Positions 55,705 through 64,000 of a DNA stretch of 64,000 bases are shown here, in pieces. The first letter of the stretch is position 1. Every line of letters starts with the position of its first letter. A program made the translations under genes and the position numbers. The DNA is from Saccharothrix deserti (GTDB taxonomy: Bacteria > Actinomycetota > Actinomycetes > Mycobacteriales > Pseudonocardiaceae): contig NZ_VKAB01000001.1 in assembly GCF_009769385.1 (NCBI RefSeq), positions 310,001-374,000 on the forward strand, written 5' to 3'. The notes under the pieces are model-generated. The model was not told where the DNA came from. It worked only from the letters and a program-made list of their open reading frames with translations, and did no database searches.

Positions 55705-55718
55705 CGTACGCTGGTGAC

Positions 55719-56417
55719 ATGCCAGATCGCGTGTACCCGCCGGTGATCGCCGCGGCCAAGCTGATGTTCCGCGTGCTCGACATGCGCATCAACGTGGAGG
55801 GCGCGGATCACGTGCCGACCACCGGCGGGGCCGTGCTGGCCTCGAACCACGTCTCCTACCTCGACTTCATCTTCGCCGGCTACGGCGCGCAGCCCGCGCG
55901 CAGGTTGGTCCGGTTCATGGCCAAGCACGAGGTGTTCAAGCACTCCGTGTCCGGCCCGCTGATGCGCGGGATGCACCACATCCCGGTGGACCGGACCGCC
56001 GGGCAGGCGTCCTACCAGCAGGCGTTGGACGCGCTGCGGGCCGGTGAGGTCGTCGGGATCTTCCCGGAGGCCACGATCAGCCGGTCCTTCACCGTCAAGG
56101 AGGTGAAGAGCGGCGCCGTGCGGCTGGCGTCCGAGGCGGGCGTGCCGCTGCTGCCGACCGCCGTGTGGGGCACCCAGCGGCTGTGGACCAAGGGCAGGCC
56201 GAAGTCGCTGACGCAGCGGCACGTGCCGATCACGATCCTCGTGGGCGAGCCGATGGAGCCGACCACGGACGACGCGCTGCGCGAGCGGATGCAGGAGCTG
56301 CTCGACGACGCCCAGGCCCGTTACCCGGAGTCGGGCGAGGGCCAGTGGTGGCAGCCCGCGCACCTCGGCGGCGCGGCACCGACGCCGGAAGAGGCCAAGC
56401 AGCTCGACGCCCGCTGA
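55719..56417 (+). CDS. plsC: 1-acyl-sn-glycerol-3-phosphate acyltransferase (PlsC-like)
   Basis: A 232-residue acyltransferase with the Hx4D motif NHVSYLD (His44, Asp49), the glycerolipid-binding motif FPEATIS (in place of FPEGTRS) and VPLLPTAVWGTQ. It transfers an acyl chain to lysophosphatidate or a related acceptor at the membrane. A hydrophobic anchor is weak, so association may be peripheral. It ends 7 bases before a convergent gene. Confidence 0.85.
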   Translation: MPDRVYPPVIAAAKLMFRVLDMRINVEGADHVPTTGGAVLASNHVSYLDFIFAGYGAQPARRLVRFMAKHEVFKHSVSGPLMRGMHHIPVDRTAGQASYQQALDALRAGEVVGIFPEATISRSFTVKEVKSGAVRLASEAGVPLLPTAVWGTQRLWTKGRPKSLTQRHVPITILVGEPMEPTTDDALRERMQELLDDAQARYPESGEGQWWQPAHLGGAAPTPEEAKQLDAR

Positions 56418-56424
56418 ACGCCTT

Positions 56425-56991
56425 TCAGGCCCACTTCTCGACGACCTCCGTCAGCCGCCGCTCGAAGGTCATGAACGCGTTGCCCTCACCGCCGTCGCAT
56501 ACCACGACGAGCTCGCCGGACACCGTGACGCAGCAGGCGAGCCCGCGTGGGCTGCGGCGGATGCCGACGACGTCCTCGATATCGGCTCGACCGCCGGCCG
56601 GGTCGCGGTAGAGGCAGACGGAGAGGGCGTCGTAGGCAAAGTCGCCCTCGTCCAGGAAACCGGCGAACGGCGCGGGGTTGTCGCCGTCGACCTCGACGAG
56701 GTCACCGGCGGTGGTGACGGCGATCCCGCCCTCGGCGAACAGGACGTCGTGCTCCCACAAGGTGGCCCGCTGGATGCCGAAGCGCTTCTTCGCCTTGTAC
56801 TCCGCCGAGATGCGCGTCGACGCCATGCCGATCTCGGCGGCGACCCGGGCGAACGCCCTGGCCTGACCGCGCCACACCTCGCGGTGCTCCGGCAGGCGCG
56901 CCATCACGTCCGCGTTGAGCCGCTGCAACCGACTCCGCTCCCGCCGCACCTGCTCGACCCGTGCCCGGAGCCGGTCCTCCAAGTCGCCCAT
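56425..56991 (-). CDS. Hypothetical protein with N-terminal coiled coil
   Basis: A 188-residue protein that I do not recognise. Residues 1-35 are a charged helical/coiled-coil segment (LEDRLRARVEQVRRERSRLQRL); the middle contains a basic ISAEYKAKKRFG stretch and the remainder looks like beta strands (GIAVTTAGDLVEVDG, LACCVTVSGELVVVCDGG). No signal peptide or membrane segment. Its promoter must be in the 152 bases between it and the smc end. Confidence 0.6.
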   Translation of the reverse strand: MGDLEDRLRARVEQVRRERSRLQRLNADVMARLPEHREVWRGQARAFARVAAEIGMASTRISAEYKAKKRFGIQRATLWEHDVLFAEGGIAVTTAGDLVEVDGDNPAPFAGFLDEGDFAYDALSVCLYRDPAGGRADIEDVVGIRRSPRGLACCVTVSGELVVVCDGGEGNAFMTFERRLTEVVEKWA

Positions 56992-57143
56992 GAGGCGACC
57001 CTACGCACAGATCAACGGGTCAGCGGGGCAGCGGACGTAGTGCTCCGCGGGCGTCCCCGCCAGAGGGGTCCCCTGATTTCATCCTGCCGGCCGGCACCGA
57101 CATTTCGGGCGTTCGGGGCCGAGCCTGTGGACAACTCGTCCGG

Positions 57144-60100
57144 CTAGGCAGGCGGGGCAGGCGGGGTTGACTCGGCTTCAGCATCGGGCGCGGCTTCGGC
57201 GGCGGCAGGTGCCTCGACCTGGGCGGCGACGGCGGCAGCGGCAGCGGCCTTCTTCGGCTTGGTCTCGCCGCGCAGGCGTTGCGAGATCACCTGGCTGATG
57301 CCGTCACCGCGCATCGACACGCCGTACAGCGCGTCGGCGATCTCCATCGTCGGCTTCTGGTGCGTGATGATCAGCAGCTGTGAATGCTCTCGCAGCTGCT
57401 CGAACAGGCTGATCAGCCGGTGCAGGTTGGTGTCGTCCAACGCCGCCTCGACCTCGTCCATCACGTAGAACGGCGACGGCCGGGCGCGGAAGATCGCGAC
57501 CAGCATCGCCACCGCGGCCAGCGACTTCTCGCCACCGGACAGCAGCGACAGCCGCTTGACCTTCTTACCCGGCGGCCTGGCCTCCAGCTCGATGCCGGTG
57601 GTCAGCATGTCGTCCGGCTCGGTCAGCACCAGCCGGCCCTCGCCGCCGGGGAACAGCACCTTGAACACGATCTCGAACTCGCGCGCGACGTCCTCGTAGG
57701 CCGACGTGAAGACCTCCAGGATCTTGTCGTCGACCTCCTTCACCACGGTCAGCAGGTCGCGCCGGGTCGCCTTGATGTCCTCCAGCTGGTTGGACAGGAA
57801 CTTGTAGCGCTCCTCCAGCGCCGCGAACTCCTCCAACGCCAGCGGGTTGACCTTGCCCAGCAGCGACAGGTCCCGCTCGGCCCGCTTGGCCCGCCGCGCC
57901 TGGGTGTCCCGGTCGTAGGGGATCGGCTGCGGCGCGGTCACCATCTCGCCGCGTTCCTTCGCCGCCTCGTACTCGGCGATCTCCTGCGGTGACGGCGGGA
58001 TGAACACGTCCGGGCCGTACTCGGAGACCAGGTCCTCCAGGCCGATGCCGAACTCCTCGGCGACCTTGGTCTCCAGCTGCTCGATGCGCATCCGCTGCTC
58101 GGCGCGCAGCACCTCGTCCCGGTGCACGGCGTCGGTCAGCTTCTCCAGCTCACCGGACATCTCGCGCACCAGGTTGCGGATCTGGGCCAGGAACGCCTCG
58201 CGCTGCGTCTTGCGCTCCTGCGCGGTGTCACGTTCACGGGCCGCGCGCGTCAACGACGCGGCGATCTTCTCCAACGCGATCTCGCCGCCGCGCACCACGG
58301 CCTTGGCCACGACGGCACCCCGTGCCCGTGCCGCGTGAGCGCGCTGGGCACGTTCCCGCGCCTCGCGCTCGGCACGTGCCGCACGACGCAGGCCCTCCGC
58401 CTTGCCCTGCAACGCACGGGCGCGTTCCTCGGCGGTCCGCAGCGCCAACCGGGCCTCGACCTCGCCCTGACGGGCGGCGGCCAACTCGGAGGCCATCTCG
58501 TCGCGGTGCGAGGTGTCCGGCTCGTCGTCCAGCGGCTGCTCCTGCGCCACCAGCAGCCGTTCTTCCAGCTCACCGAGCTTGAGCAGGTTCTCCTCGCGGG
58601 CGGCCTCGACCTTCTCCCGCTGCACCCGCACCCGCTCCACCTCGGCCTCGGCCGAACGCACCGCCGCCGCCAGCCGGTTCAGCCGCTCGGACGACCGGGC
58701 GCGCCGCACCTTGGCCTCGTTGAGCTGCTCCTTCACCGCCGCGACCTCGGCACGGCGGGCCTGCTGCTCGGCGCGTGCGCCCTCGAGAGCGGCCGTGGAC
58801 TGCTCCAACGCGCGCTCGGCCAGCGCCAGCTTCTCCGACGCCTCGTCCACCGCGGCCTGGACCTCGATGACGCTCTGGCTGCGCCCGGACCCGCCGACCG
58901 CCCAGTCCGCGCCGAGCACGTCACCGTCCCGCGTGACCGCCCGCACCGACGGTTGCGAGTCCACCAAGCCCTGCGCGGTGCCGAGGTCGTCCACCACGGC
59001 GACCTTGTCCAACGCCCGGTGCAACGCGGGCCGCAGCCGTTCGGGCGCCTGCACCAGGTCGACGGCCCACCGCGCGCCGCCAGGCAGCGACGGCCAGCCG
59101 GTCCGGTCGACGGTCGCCGCCGCACCGCCCACCAGCACCCCGGCCCGACCGGTGTCCTGCTCCTTCAACAGCTCCAACGCCGCCACCGCGTCCGCACCGG
59201 ACGCCACCGCGACCGCGTCCGCGATCGGCCCGAGCGCCGCCGCCAACGCGACCTCCGCACCCGGCTCCACGGTCAGCAGCGCCGCGACCGACCCCAGCAA
59301 CCCCGGCAGCCGGGACGCCAGCAACGCGCCCGCGCCGTCCTTGCGGGTCAGCCCCAGCGACAGCGCGTCCACCCGCGCCTTCCACGACGCGATGTCGCGT
59401 TCGGCAGTCCGCTCGGCCTTGACCAGCTCCTCGACCCGGCGGCGGGCCGCGTCGTCCGCCTCGACGGCCAGCCGGTGCCGCTCGTCCAGGCCGACGTCGT
59501 CCTCGTCCTCGGTCCCGGTCACCTCACGGGCCTCGGCCAGCTCCTGCTGCACGACCTCCGACCGCTCGACCGCCTCGGCCAACGCGGTCGACATCCGCTC
59601 GATCTCCTCGGCGGTCGCGCTCGTCTTCGACCGCAGCGCCTCGACCTGCCCGGACAGCCGCGCCAAGCCCTCGCGCCGGTCGGCGATGGCCCGCACCGCG
59701 GCCAGGTGCGCCTTCTCCGCCGCGGACACCATCCGCTCCAGCTCGGCCCGCGTCTCCACCGCCTCGGCCAGCCCGACCCTGGCCTCCGTCACGCCGTCCT
59801 GGAGTTCCTGCTCCAGGACGGCGGTCTGCTCGGCCTCGGCCTCCAGCTCGTCCGGGTCACGGCCGCCGCGCGGCGCGTCCACGGCCGCCGACAGGTGCCG
59901 TTCCCGCTCCACGGCCAGCCGCACCGTGCCGCGCAGCCGTTCTTCCAGGGCCGACAGCCGGTACCAGGTGTCCTGGGCCTGCTGGAGCTTCGGCGCGTCG
60001 GCCGCGACCTGGTCCTCCAGCTCGTTCTGCTGGACCTGGGCCTGCTGGAGCGACTTCTCCACCTCGGCCCGGCGGGCGCGGGCGGCGGCCTCGTCCTGCT

Positions 60101-60833
60101 CCTCGCGGGCCAGCGCCTCGCGCTGCGTCACCAGGTCGTCGGCCAGCAGGCGCATCCGGGCGTCACGCAGCTCGGACTGCACGACCTGGGCGCGGCGGGC
60201 GATCTCGGCCTGCTTGCCGAGCGGTTTGAGCTGGCGGCGCAGCTCGGCGGTGAGGTCGGTGAGGCGGGTCAGGTTCGCCTGCATCGCCTCCAGCTTCCGC
60301 AGCGCCTTCTCCTTGCGCTTGCGGTGCTTGAGGACGCCCGCGGCCTCCTCGACGAACGCCCGGCGCTCCTCGGGCTTGGACTCCAGGATCGCGGCGAGCT
60401 GGCCCTGCCCGACGATCACGTGCATCTCGCGGCCGATGCCGGAGTCCGACAGCAACTCCTGGATGTCCATCAGCCGGCACGAGTTGCCGTTGATCTCGTA
60501 CTCGGTGGCGCCCTCGCGGAACATCCGGCGGGTGATCGACACCTCGACGTAGTCGATCGGCAGCGCGCCGTCGGAGTTGTCGATGGTCAGCGTCACCTCG
60601 GCGCGGCCGAGCGGCGCGCGGCCGGACGTGCCGGCGAAGATGACGTCCTCCATCTTGCCGCCGCGCAGGTCCTTCGCACCCTGCGTGCCCATCACCCAGC
60701 GCAACGCGTCGAGCACGTTCGACTTGCCGGACCCGTTCGGTCCGACTACACAGGTGATGCCCGGCTCGAAGCGCAGCGTGGTAGCCGAGGCGAAGGACTT
60801 GAAGCCCTTCAGCGTCAGGCTCTTGAGGTGCAC
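57144..60833 (-). CDS. smc: Chromosome segregation ATPase SMC
   Basis: A 1229-residue condensin subunit. N-terminal Walker A GPNGSGKSN (about 32-40), a long coiled coil, a hinge domain around residues 505-660 (GVLVGGAAATVD region), a second coil, and the C-terminal ABC signature LLSGGEKSLAAVAML with Walker B FYVMDEVEAALDD. The last 45 residues are an Ala/Pro-rich tail. SMC with ScpAB compacts and segregates the chromosome. It is normally followed by ftsY; here unrelated genes separate them. Confidence 0.97.
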   Translation of the reverse strand: MHLKSLTLKGFKSFASATTLRFEPGITCVVGPNGSGKSNVLDALRWVMGTQGAKDLRGGKMEDVIFAGTSGRAPLGRAEVTLTIDNSDGALPIDYVEVSITRRMFREGATEYEINGNSCRLMDIQELLSDSGIGREMHVIVGQGQLAAILESKPEERRAFVEEAAGVLKHRKRKEKALRKLEAMQANLTRLTDLTAELRRQLKPLGKQAEIARRAQVVQSELRDARMRLLADDLVTQREALAREEQDEAAARARRAEVEKSLQQAQVQQNELEDQVAADAPKLQQAQDTWYRLSALEERLRGTVRLAVERERHLSAAVDAPRGGRDPDELEAEAEQTAVLEQELQDGVTEARVGLAEAVETRAELERMVSAAEKAHLAAVRAIADRREGLARLSGQVEALRSKTSATAEEIERMSTALAEAVERSEVVQQELAEAREVTGTEDEDDVGLDERHRLAVEADDAARRRVEELVKAERTAERDIASWKARVDALSLGLTRKDGAGALLASRLPGLLGSVAALLTVEPGAEVALAAALGPIADAVAVASGADAVAALELLKEQDTGRAGVLVGGAAATVDRTGWPSLPGGARWAVDLVQAPERLRPALHRALDKVAVVDDLGTAQGLVDSQPSVRAVTRDGDVLGADWAVGGSGRSQSVIEVQAAVDEASEKLALAERALEQSTAALEGARAEQQARRAEVAAVKEQLNEAKVRRARSSERLNRLAAAVRSAEAEVERVRVQREKVEAAREENLLKLGELEERLLVAQEQPLDDEPDTSHRDEMASELAAARQGEVEARLALRTAEERARALQGKAEGLRRAARAEREARERAQRAHAARARGAVVAKAVVRGGEIALEKIAASLTRAARERDTAQERKTQREAFLAQIRNLVREMSGELEKLTDAVHRDEVLRAEQRMRIEQLETKVAEEFGIGLEDLVSEYGPDVFIPPSPQEIAEYEAAKERGEMVTAPQPIPYDRDTQARRAKRAERDLSLLGKVNPLALEEFAALEERYKFLSNQLEDIKATRRDLLTVVKEVDDKILEVFTSAYEDVAREFEIVFKVLFPGGEGRLVLTEPDDMLTTGIELEARPPGKKVKRLSLLSGGEKSLAAVAMLVAIFRARPSPFYVMDEVEAALDDTNLHRLISLFEQLREHSQLLIITHQKPTMEIADALYGVSMRGDGISQVISQRLRGETKPKKAAAAAAVAAQVEAPAAAEAAPDAEAESTPPAPPA

Positions 60834-60912
60834 GCGAGGCAGAGTACCCGTGAACGGCGAGTACCAGTCGTAGGCGGTCCGGCGCTGACCAGCGGTATCA
60901 CTGTCGACGGCA

Positions 60913-61572
60913 TCACGGTCGGACCGAGACCAGCACCTTCATGTCGACGACCAGGTCGAGCCGTTCGATCTCGTCCACCGGGAACGACGTGGAACCGGGG
61001 ATGCGCTCGTCCGGCGAGTGGTCGCTGCCCCACCAGCCGCCGATCTCGGTGCGGCCGGCGCGGTCGTGGACGATCAGCTTGCACCTCACGCCCTTGGGCA
61101 TGTTCTCGATGGTCATCCACAGTTCGGTGCCCCAGGACTTGCGCACGAGGTCCGCGCCGGCCGCCACGCCGGAGGTGGTGTCGGTCGCCTGCCAGGTGAC
61201 GGCGGACGCGGCAGGGCTGTCGCCCCCGGTCAGTCGCGGCACCACCAGCACGGCCAACGCGACCAGCACGACGAGAACACCCGCGCCGACCAGCAACGAC
61301 CAGCGCCGTCTCCGGGGCGGCGGTGGCGGCGGCACGGGTTCGGGTTCCGGCGGCAGCGGCCACAGGTCCGGATCGGGCACGGGGTCCTCGAACGGCAGCT
61401 CCAGGTCCGCCAGCTGGACCTGGCCCAGCAGCCCCGGCAACGGCGCCAGCCGCACCATCTCCCGTCGGCAGTGGGAACAACCGTGCACGTGCCGCTCGAA
61501 CACCGACCGCTCCGCCGGGTCGAGCGAGCCGAGCAGGTAGGCGCCGAGCACCACGGTCTGGGAGCAGCTCAC
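60913..61572 (-). CDS. Membrane-bound zinc-finger anti-sigma factor
   Basis: A 219-residue protein with an HxxxCxxC anti-sigma zinc finger (His28, Cys32, Cys35), a proline-rich linker, one transmembrane helix (about 92-112) after a RRRR stop-transfer start, and an extracytoplasmic domain of about 105 residues. It should hold the adjacent sigma factor at the membrane until an external signal. GTG 61572 overlaps the sigma stop by 4 bases. Confidence 0.88.
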   Translation of the reverse strand: MSCSQTVVLGAYLLGSLDPAERSVFERHVHGCSHCRREMVRLAPLPGLLGQVQLADLELPFEDPVPDPDLWPLPPEPEPVPPPPPPRRRRWSLLVGAGVLVVLVALAVLVVPRLTGGDSPAASAVTWQATDTTSGVAAGADLVRKSWGTELWMTIENMPKGVRCKLIVHDRAGRTEIGGWWGSDHSPDERIPGSTSFPVDEIERLDLVVDMKVLVSVRP

Positions 61573-62093
61573 GACTCGGTCACCCCCCGCTCCTCCAACG
61601 CGTCGCGCAGCGCCCGCAGGGCGTAGAAGCAGCGCGACTTGACCGTGCCGGGCGGGATGCCCAGCACCGCGGCGGCCTCGGCGACCGAACGCCGCCGGTA
61701 GTACAGCTCGACCACCACGTTGCGGTGGTCCGCGGTCAGCGCGCGCAGCGCCTCCGCGACCTGCCAGCTCTGCAGGACGTGCTCCACCTCGTCCGCGACG
61801 GGCGGGAGGTCCCCGGGCTCGATCGGCACCTCCGAGTTGCGGCCGCCGCGTTTGCGGAAGCCGGAGATGACCAGGTTCCTGGCCACCGTGTAGAGCCACG
61901 GGCCCGCGTCGGCGGGAGTCAGTTCGTCGGCGTGCCGCCAGGCGCGCAGCAGCGTCTCCTGGACCACGTCCTCCGCCTGCTGGTGGTCACCGCCGACCAT
62001 GCGCAGGACGTAACCGTGCAACGGGCCGCGCCAACGGCCGTACAGCTGCCTGACGACATCTTCGCCACGGTCCACATCGAAGTAGTACGCCAT
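61569..62093 (-). CDS. ECF RNA polymerase sigma factor
   Basis: A 174-residue group 4 sigma factor. Region 2 has the AEDVVQETLLRAWRH core and WLYTVARNLVISGFRKR; region 4 has SVAEAAAVLGIPPGTVKSRCFYALRAL (cited in part). It is translationally coupled to its anti-sigma gene. Its regulon is unknown; the secreted CAP and Thr-rich genes on the other side of acyP are possible but untested targets. Confidence 0.92.
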   Translation of the reverse strand: MAYYFDVDRGEDVVRQLYGRWRGPLHGYVLRMVGGDHQQAEDVVQETLLRAWRHADELTPADAGPWLYTVARNLVISGFRKRGGRNSEVPIEPGDLPPVADEVEHVLQSWQVAEALRALTADHRNVVVELYYRRRSVAEAAAVLGIPPGTVKSRCFYALRALRDALEERGVTES

Positions 62094-62108
62094 CGGGCCC
62101 GTCGGCGT

Positions 62109-62405
62109 TCAACGCTCGACGAAACCGGTGAGACCGCCGCGGGCCTCCGACCAGCGCTCCACGATCGAGTCCACCCGACCGGGGGCAGCGCCGGAACGGA
62201 GTGCGGTCAGCAGATCCCGGCACGCCGCCTCCGTGCCCTCCGCGTTCACCTCGACCCGACCGTCCCTCAGATTGGACGCCGAGCCCACAAGTCCCAGCTC
62301 AAGCGCCCTCGCGCGGGTCCACCACCGGAAGCCGACGCCCTGCACGTGACCCCGCACCCAAGCGGTGAGGCGCACGGTTCGCTCTACTCCAGCCACGACA
62401 GCCAT
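62109..62405 (-). CDS. acyP: Acylphosphatase
   Basis: A 98-residue enzyme with the active-site loop GHVQGVGFRWW (Arg in the phosphate loop) and the asparagine in SASNLRDGRVEV. It hydrolyses acyl phosphates such as carbamoyl or acetyl phosphate. Its partner in the usual order, smc, is separated from it here by the sigma/anti-sigma genes. It is divergent from the CAP gene. Confidence 0.95.
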   Translation of the reverse strand: MAVVAGVERTVRLTAWVRGHVQGVGFRWWTRARALELGLVGSASNLRDGRVEVNAEGTEAACRDLLTALRSGAAPGRVDSIVERWSEARGGLTGFVER

Positions 62406-62406
62406 C

Positions 62407-62443
62407 CTGACATTTCACCCGTTAGTGGTACGGTGCGCGACCG
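62407..62443 (+). promoter_or_regulatory. Promoter of the CAP-domain gene, probably leaderless
   Basis: CTGACA (62407-62412), a 16-base spacer and TACGGT (62429-62434) lie just 8 bases before GTG 62443. Transcription would start at or very near the start codon, and no ribosome-binding site is visible, which fits leaderless mRNA, a common actinobacterial mode. Confidence 0.45.
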
Positions 62444-63183
62444 TGACAGCACGGCGCGGTAACCGATCCGTGATCGGCGGACTCGTCGGCCTGCTCCTCG
62501 GCGCAGCCGGTGCGACCGGTGTCGCCTTCGCGAGCCCGGACCAGCTCGCCCCGTTCATCGGGGAAAGCGCAGCACAGAGCCGCGGTTCCGACAACGTCGG
62601 CGTCGGCGGCGTGGGCGGCGTGGGCGGCGTCGGCCAACCGGTGCCGGGCACCGAGCCGCAGCTCCTGCCGACCACCACCGAGGCGCCGCCGCCCCCGGAC
62701 ACCACCACCGAGGCGACGACCACCACCAACCCGACCACCACCACGACCGAGACGACGACCACGCCGCCGTCCGAGCCGGCCCCCGCGCCCACCACGACGA
62801 CCGCGCCCGCCGAGGTGCCGCAGGTCCAGCAGGTCGTCGCCCTGGTGAACGAGGCCCGCGACCTCGCCGGCTGCAAGCCGCTGGAGGTCGACGAGCGGGT
62901 GGTCAAGGCCGCGCAGGGCCACAGCACCGACATGGCCGCACGCGACTACTTCTCGCACACCACCCCCGAGGGCGTCGACTTCGCCCAGCGGATGCGCACG
63001 GCGGGCTACCCGAGCCCCGGCGGCGAGAACATCGCCATGGGGCAGCGCTCCGCCGACCAGGTCATGCGGGCCTGGATGAACTCCGACGGGCACCGCCGCA
63101 ACATCCTGAACTGCGGGTTCACCACCATCGGTGTCGGGCTGGACACCCGCGGCTGGTACTGGACCCAGAACTTCGGCTGGTAA
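62443..63183 (+). CDS. Secreted CAP-domain protein with Thr-rich linker
   Basis: A 246-residue protein. Signal peptide (about 1-32, ending near AFA), a GVGG repeat stretch, a long Thr/Pro linker (about 75-130) and a C-terminal CAP/SCP domain (residues about 130-246). CAP landmarks: LVNEARDLAGCKPL, HSTDMAARDYFSHTTPEG, GENIAMGQ, WMNSDGHRRNILN and YWTQNFGW. Bacterial CAP proteins (YkwD-like) sit outside the cell or in the wall; function mostly unknown. The linker would reach through the cell wall. Confidence 0.85.
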   Translation: MTARRGNRSVIGGLVGLLLGAAGATGVAFASPDQLAPFIGESAAQSRGSDNVGVGGVGGVGGVGQPVPGTEPQLLPTTTEAPPPPDTTTEATTTTNPTTTTTETTTTPPSEPAPAPTTTTAPAEVPQVQQVVALVNEARDLAGCKPLEVDERVVKAAQGHSTDMAARDYFSHTTPEGVDFAQRMRTAGYPSPGGENIAMGQRSADQVMRAWMNSDGHRRNILNCGFTTIGVGLDTRGWYWTQNFGW

Positions 63184-63201
63184 AAGACCGTCGAGCACAC
63201 C

Positions 63202-63720
63202 ATGGGAGAACCGTTGTACGAGACCCCGGAGCCCGAGCGCCCCCGCCTGCGCGTGTCGCCCCACGTGCTGCTGGCCGCGTCCGGTGTCGCCGTGTCGACG
63301 ATCTTCGCCACCGTCGCGTCCCTGGCGGGCGCGTCCCCGGACGCCTCGCCCGCCGAGCAGCAGCCGCGTGAGGACGTCGTGAACCGCAACACCCTCACCA
63401 CGACGCCACGCGACTCGTTCGGCCCCTCGGTCACCCTGACCACGACCGAGACGTCCACCACCACCACGACGACCGAGACCACCGAGGCGACGACCACCTC
63501 CCGCCGCACCCGGGTGACCACGGTGACCAGGCCGGACGGCACCACCACGACCACCACGGTGGACGACCCCCAGCCGCAGCCCACCACGACCACGCCGCCG
63601 GTCGACCCGCCGACGACGAACCCGCCGGTGACCACCACGACGCCGCCAGTCGTCACCACGACCAACCCGCCGGTGACCACCACGCCGCCGTCGGAGCCGT
63701 CGGGGTTGTCGGAGCCGTAA
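63202..63720 (+). CDS. Thr/Pro-rich membrane-anchored protein
   Basis: A 172-residue protein: about 17 cytoplasmic residues (ETPEPERPRLR), one hydrophobic helix (about 20-42), then about 120 residues made almost only of Thr, Pro, Ser and Val. No enzymatic domain is present. The hydrophobic segment (HVLLAASGVAVSTIFATVAS) resembles that of the next gene. It follows the CAP gene by 18 bases, so the two are probably co-transcribed. Likely an extended cell-surface or wall-spanning protein; function unknown. Confidence 0.7.
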   Translation: MGEPLYETPEPERPRLRVSPHVLLAASGVAVSTIFATVASLAGASPDASPAEQQPREDVVNRNTLTTTPRDSFGPSVTLTTTETSTTTTTTETTEATTTSRRTRVTTVTRPDGTTTTTTVDDPQPQPTTTTPPVDPPTTNPPVTTTTPPVVTTTNPPVTTTPPSEPSGLSEP

Positions 63721-63743
63721 ACGAGGTCGTGCGCCAGGGGTAA

Positions 63744-63773
63744 CGGTCCTCCACACCATCGGGTGGAGGACCG
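63744..63773 (+). terminator. Hairpin after the Thr-rich gene
   Basis: Perfect 11-base arms (63744-63754 and 63763-63773) with an 8-base loop, 23 bases after the stop of the Thr-rich gene. Likely end of the CAP/Thr-rich transcript. Confidence 0.65.
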
Positions 63774-63855
63774 CTCTGACGATGAGGCGCCCGGCGCGAT
63801 CCGCCGATAACTCGAACACCTGACCATCCCGTCCGGGTCCCCACAGGGAGATGGT

Positions 63856-64000
63856 GTGTTCGAGGAAGATCATCAAGCGGCACCGAAGAAGAAGCTCTCG
63901 TCGGTGGTGCTGCTGGCCGCCGGTGGCGCCGTCGTCGCCACCGTGATGGCCACCCTCGCGTCGGTGCTCGCGGCGGGCGGTCCGGTGGCCGGTCCACCGG
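63856..64000 (+). CDS. Small membrane-anchored protein, start only (cut by window edge)
   Basis: GTG 63856 has AGGGAG 5 bases upstream. The 48 visible residues begin with a short charged segment (EEDHQAAPKKKL) and one hydrophobic helix (VVLLAAGGAVVATVMATLAS). This helix resembles, position by position, that of the previous gene (VLLAA.G.AV.T..AT.AS), so it is a paralogue with the same topology. The remainder is outside the window. Confidence 0.65.
   Translation, partial: MFEEDHQAAPKKKLSSVVLLAAGGAVVATVMATLASVLAAGGPVAGPP

Noticed and set aside
58122-61199. A 1025-codon open frame opposite smc
   Set aside because: It is a high-GC shadow of smc on the other strand, with Arg/Leu/Gly-rich composition and no family pattern.

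Overview
The window is high-GC actinobacterial chromosome. The core gene order (rpsB-tsf-pyrH-frr-cdsA, whiG-xerC-dprA-comM-yraN-DUF2469-rnhB-lepB-rplS-trmD-rimM-khpA-rpsP-ffh, amtB-glnB-glnD, smc/ftsY) is that of filamentous actinomycetes, and the WhiG-type sigma factor, many GTG starts, DUF2631 and DUF2469 genes and Thr/Pro-rich secreted proteins fit the order Pseudonocardiales (Saccharothrix/Lentzea/Actinosynnema-like). The genus is inference; no rRNA, tRNA, CRISPR array, transposase or phage gene was seen.

Layout. 1-1.3 kb: end of a polyamine/Fe-type ABC transporter locus (Tat lipoprotein, PotA-like ATPase). 1.5-3 kb: small accessory genes (DUF2631, barstar-like inhibitor, VapBC toxin-antitoxin) next to the 3' end of rlmN; a decayed second copy of the rlmN end lies on the far side of vapBC. 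4.3-7.6 kb: PadR regulator, aldo/keto reductase, methyltransferase and VOC protein, sitting between rlmN and cdsA. 7.6-11.9 kb: the cdsA-frr-pyrH-tsf-rpsB block, transcribed leftward. 12.2-30 kb: M23 peptidase, then a long leftward series of housekeeping genes (whiG to ffh) including two tandem signal peptidases and two tandem CPBP proteases. 30-34.3 kb: the nitrogen-control operon amtB-glnB-glnD with possible GlnR boxes.

34.6-48.1 kb is the main metabolic island. Uricase, HIU hydrolase and OHCU decarboxylase (rightward) make allantoin from urate; allantoinase and allantoicase (leftward) make ureidoglycolate; glyoxylate is then used by glyoxylate carboligase, tartronate semialdehyde reductase and hydroxypyruvate isomerase, or by malate synthase with a neighbouring citrate-lyase-like protein. 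An IclR regulator is encoded at the edge. The same GCGGAA-type operator motif occurs at the hyi/uraD and aceB/iclR divergent promoters, so the island looks like one regulon. No ureidoglycolate lyase gene is visible. The island separates amtB from ftsY, which are usually close neighbours in actinobacteria.

48.3-62.4 kb: ftsY, anmK, a sodium:solute symporter, a tandem-GNAT protein, a DinB-like protein with a P450, a PlsC acyltransferase, smc, an ECF sigma/anti-sigma pair and acylphosphatase. 62.4-64 kb: a secreted CAP-domain protein and two related Thr/Pro-rich or membrane-anchored small proteins, the last cut by the window edge. Notable non-coding features are a 34-bp inverted repeat family between iclR and ftsY, five 16-bp tandem repeats after glnD, and several strong hairpins at gene ends.
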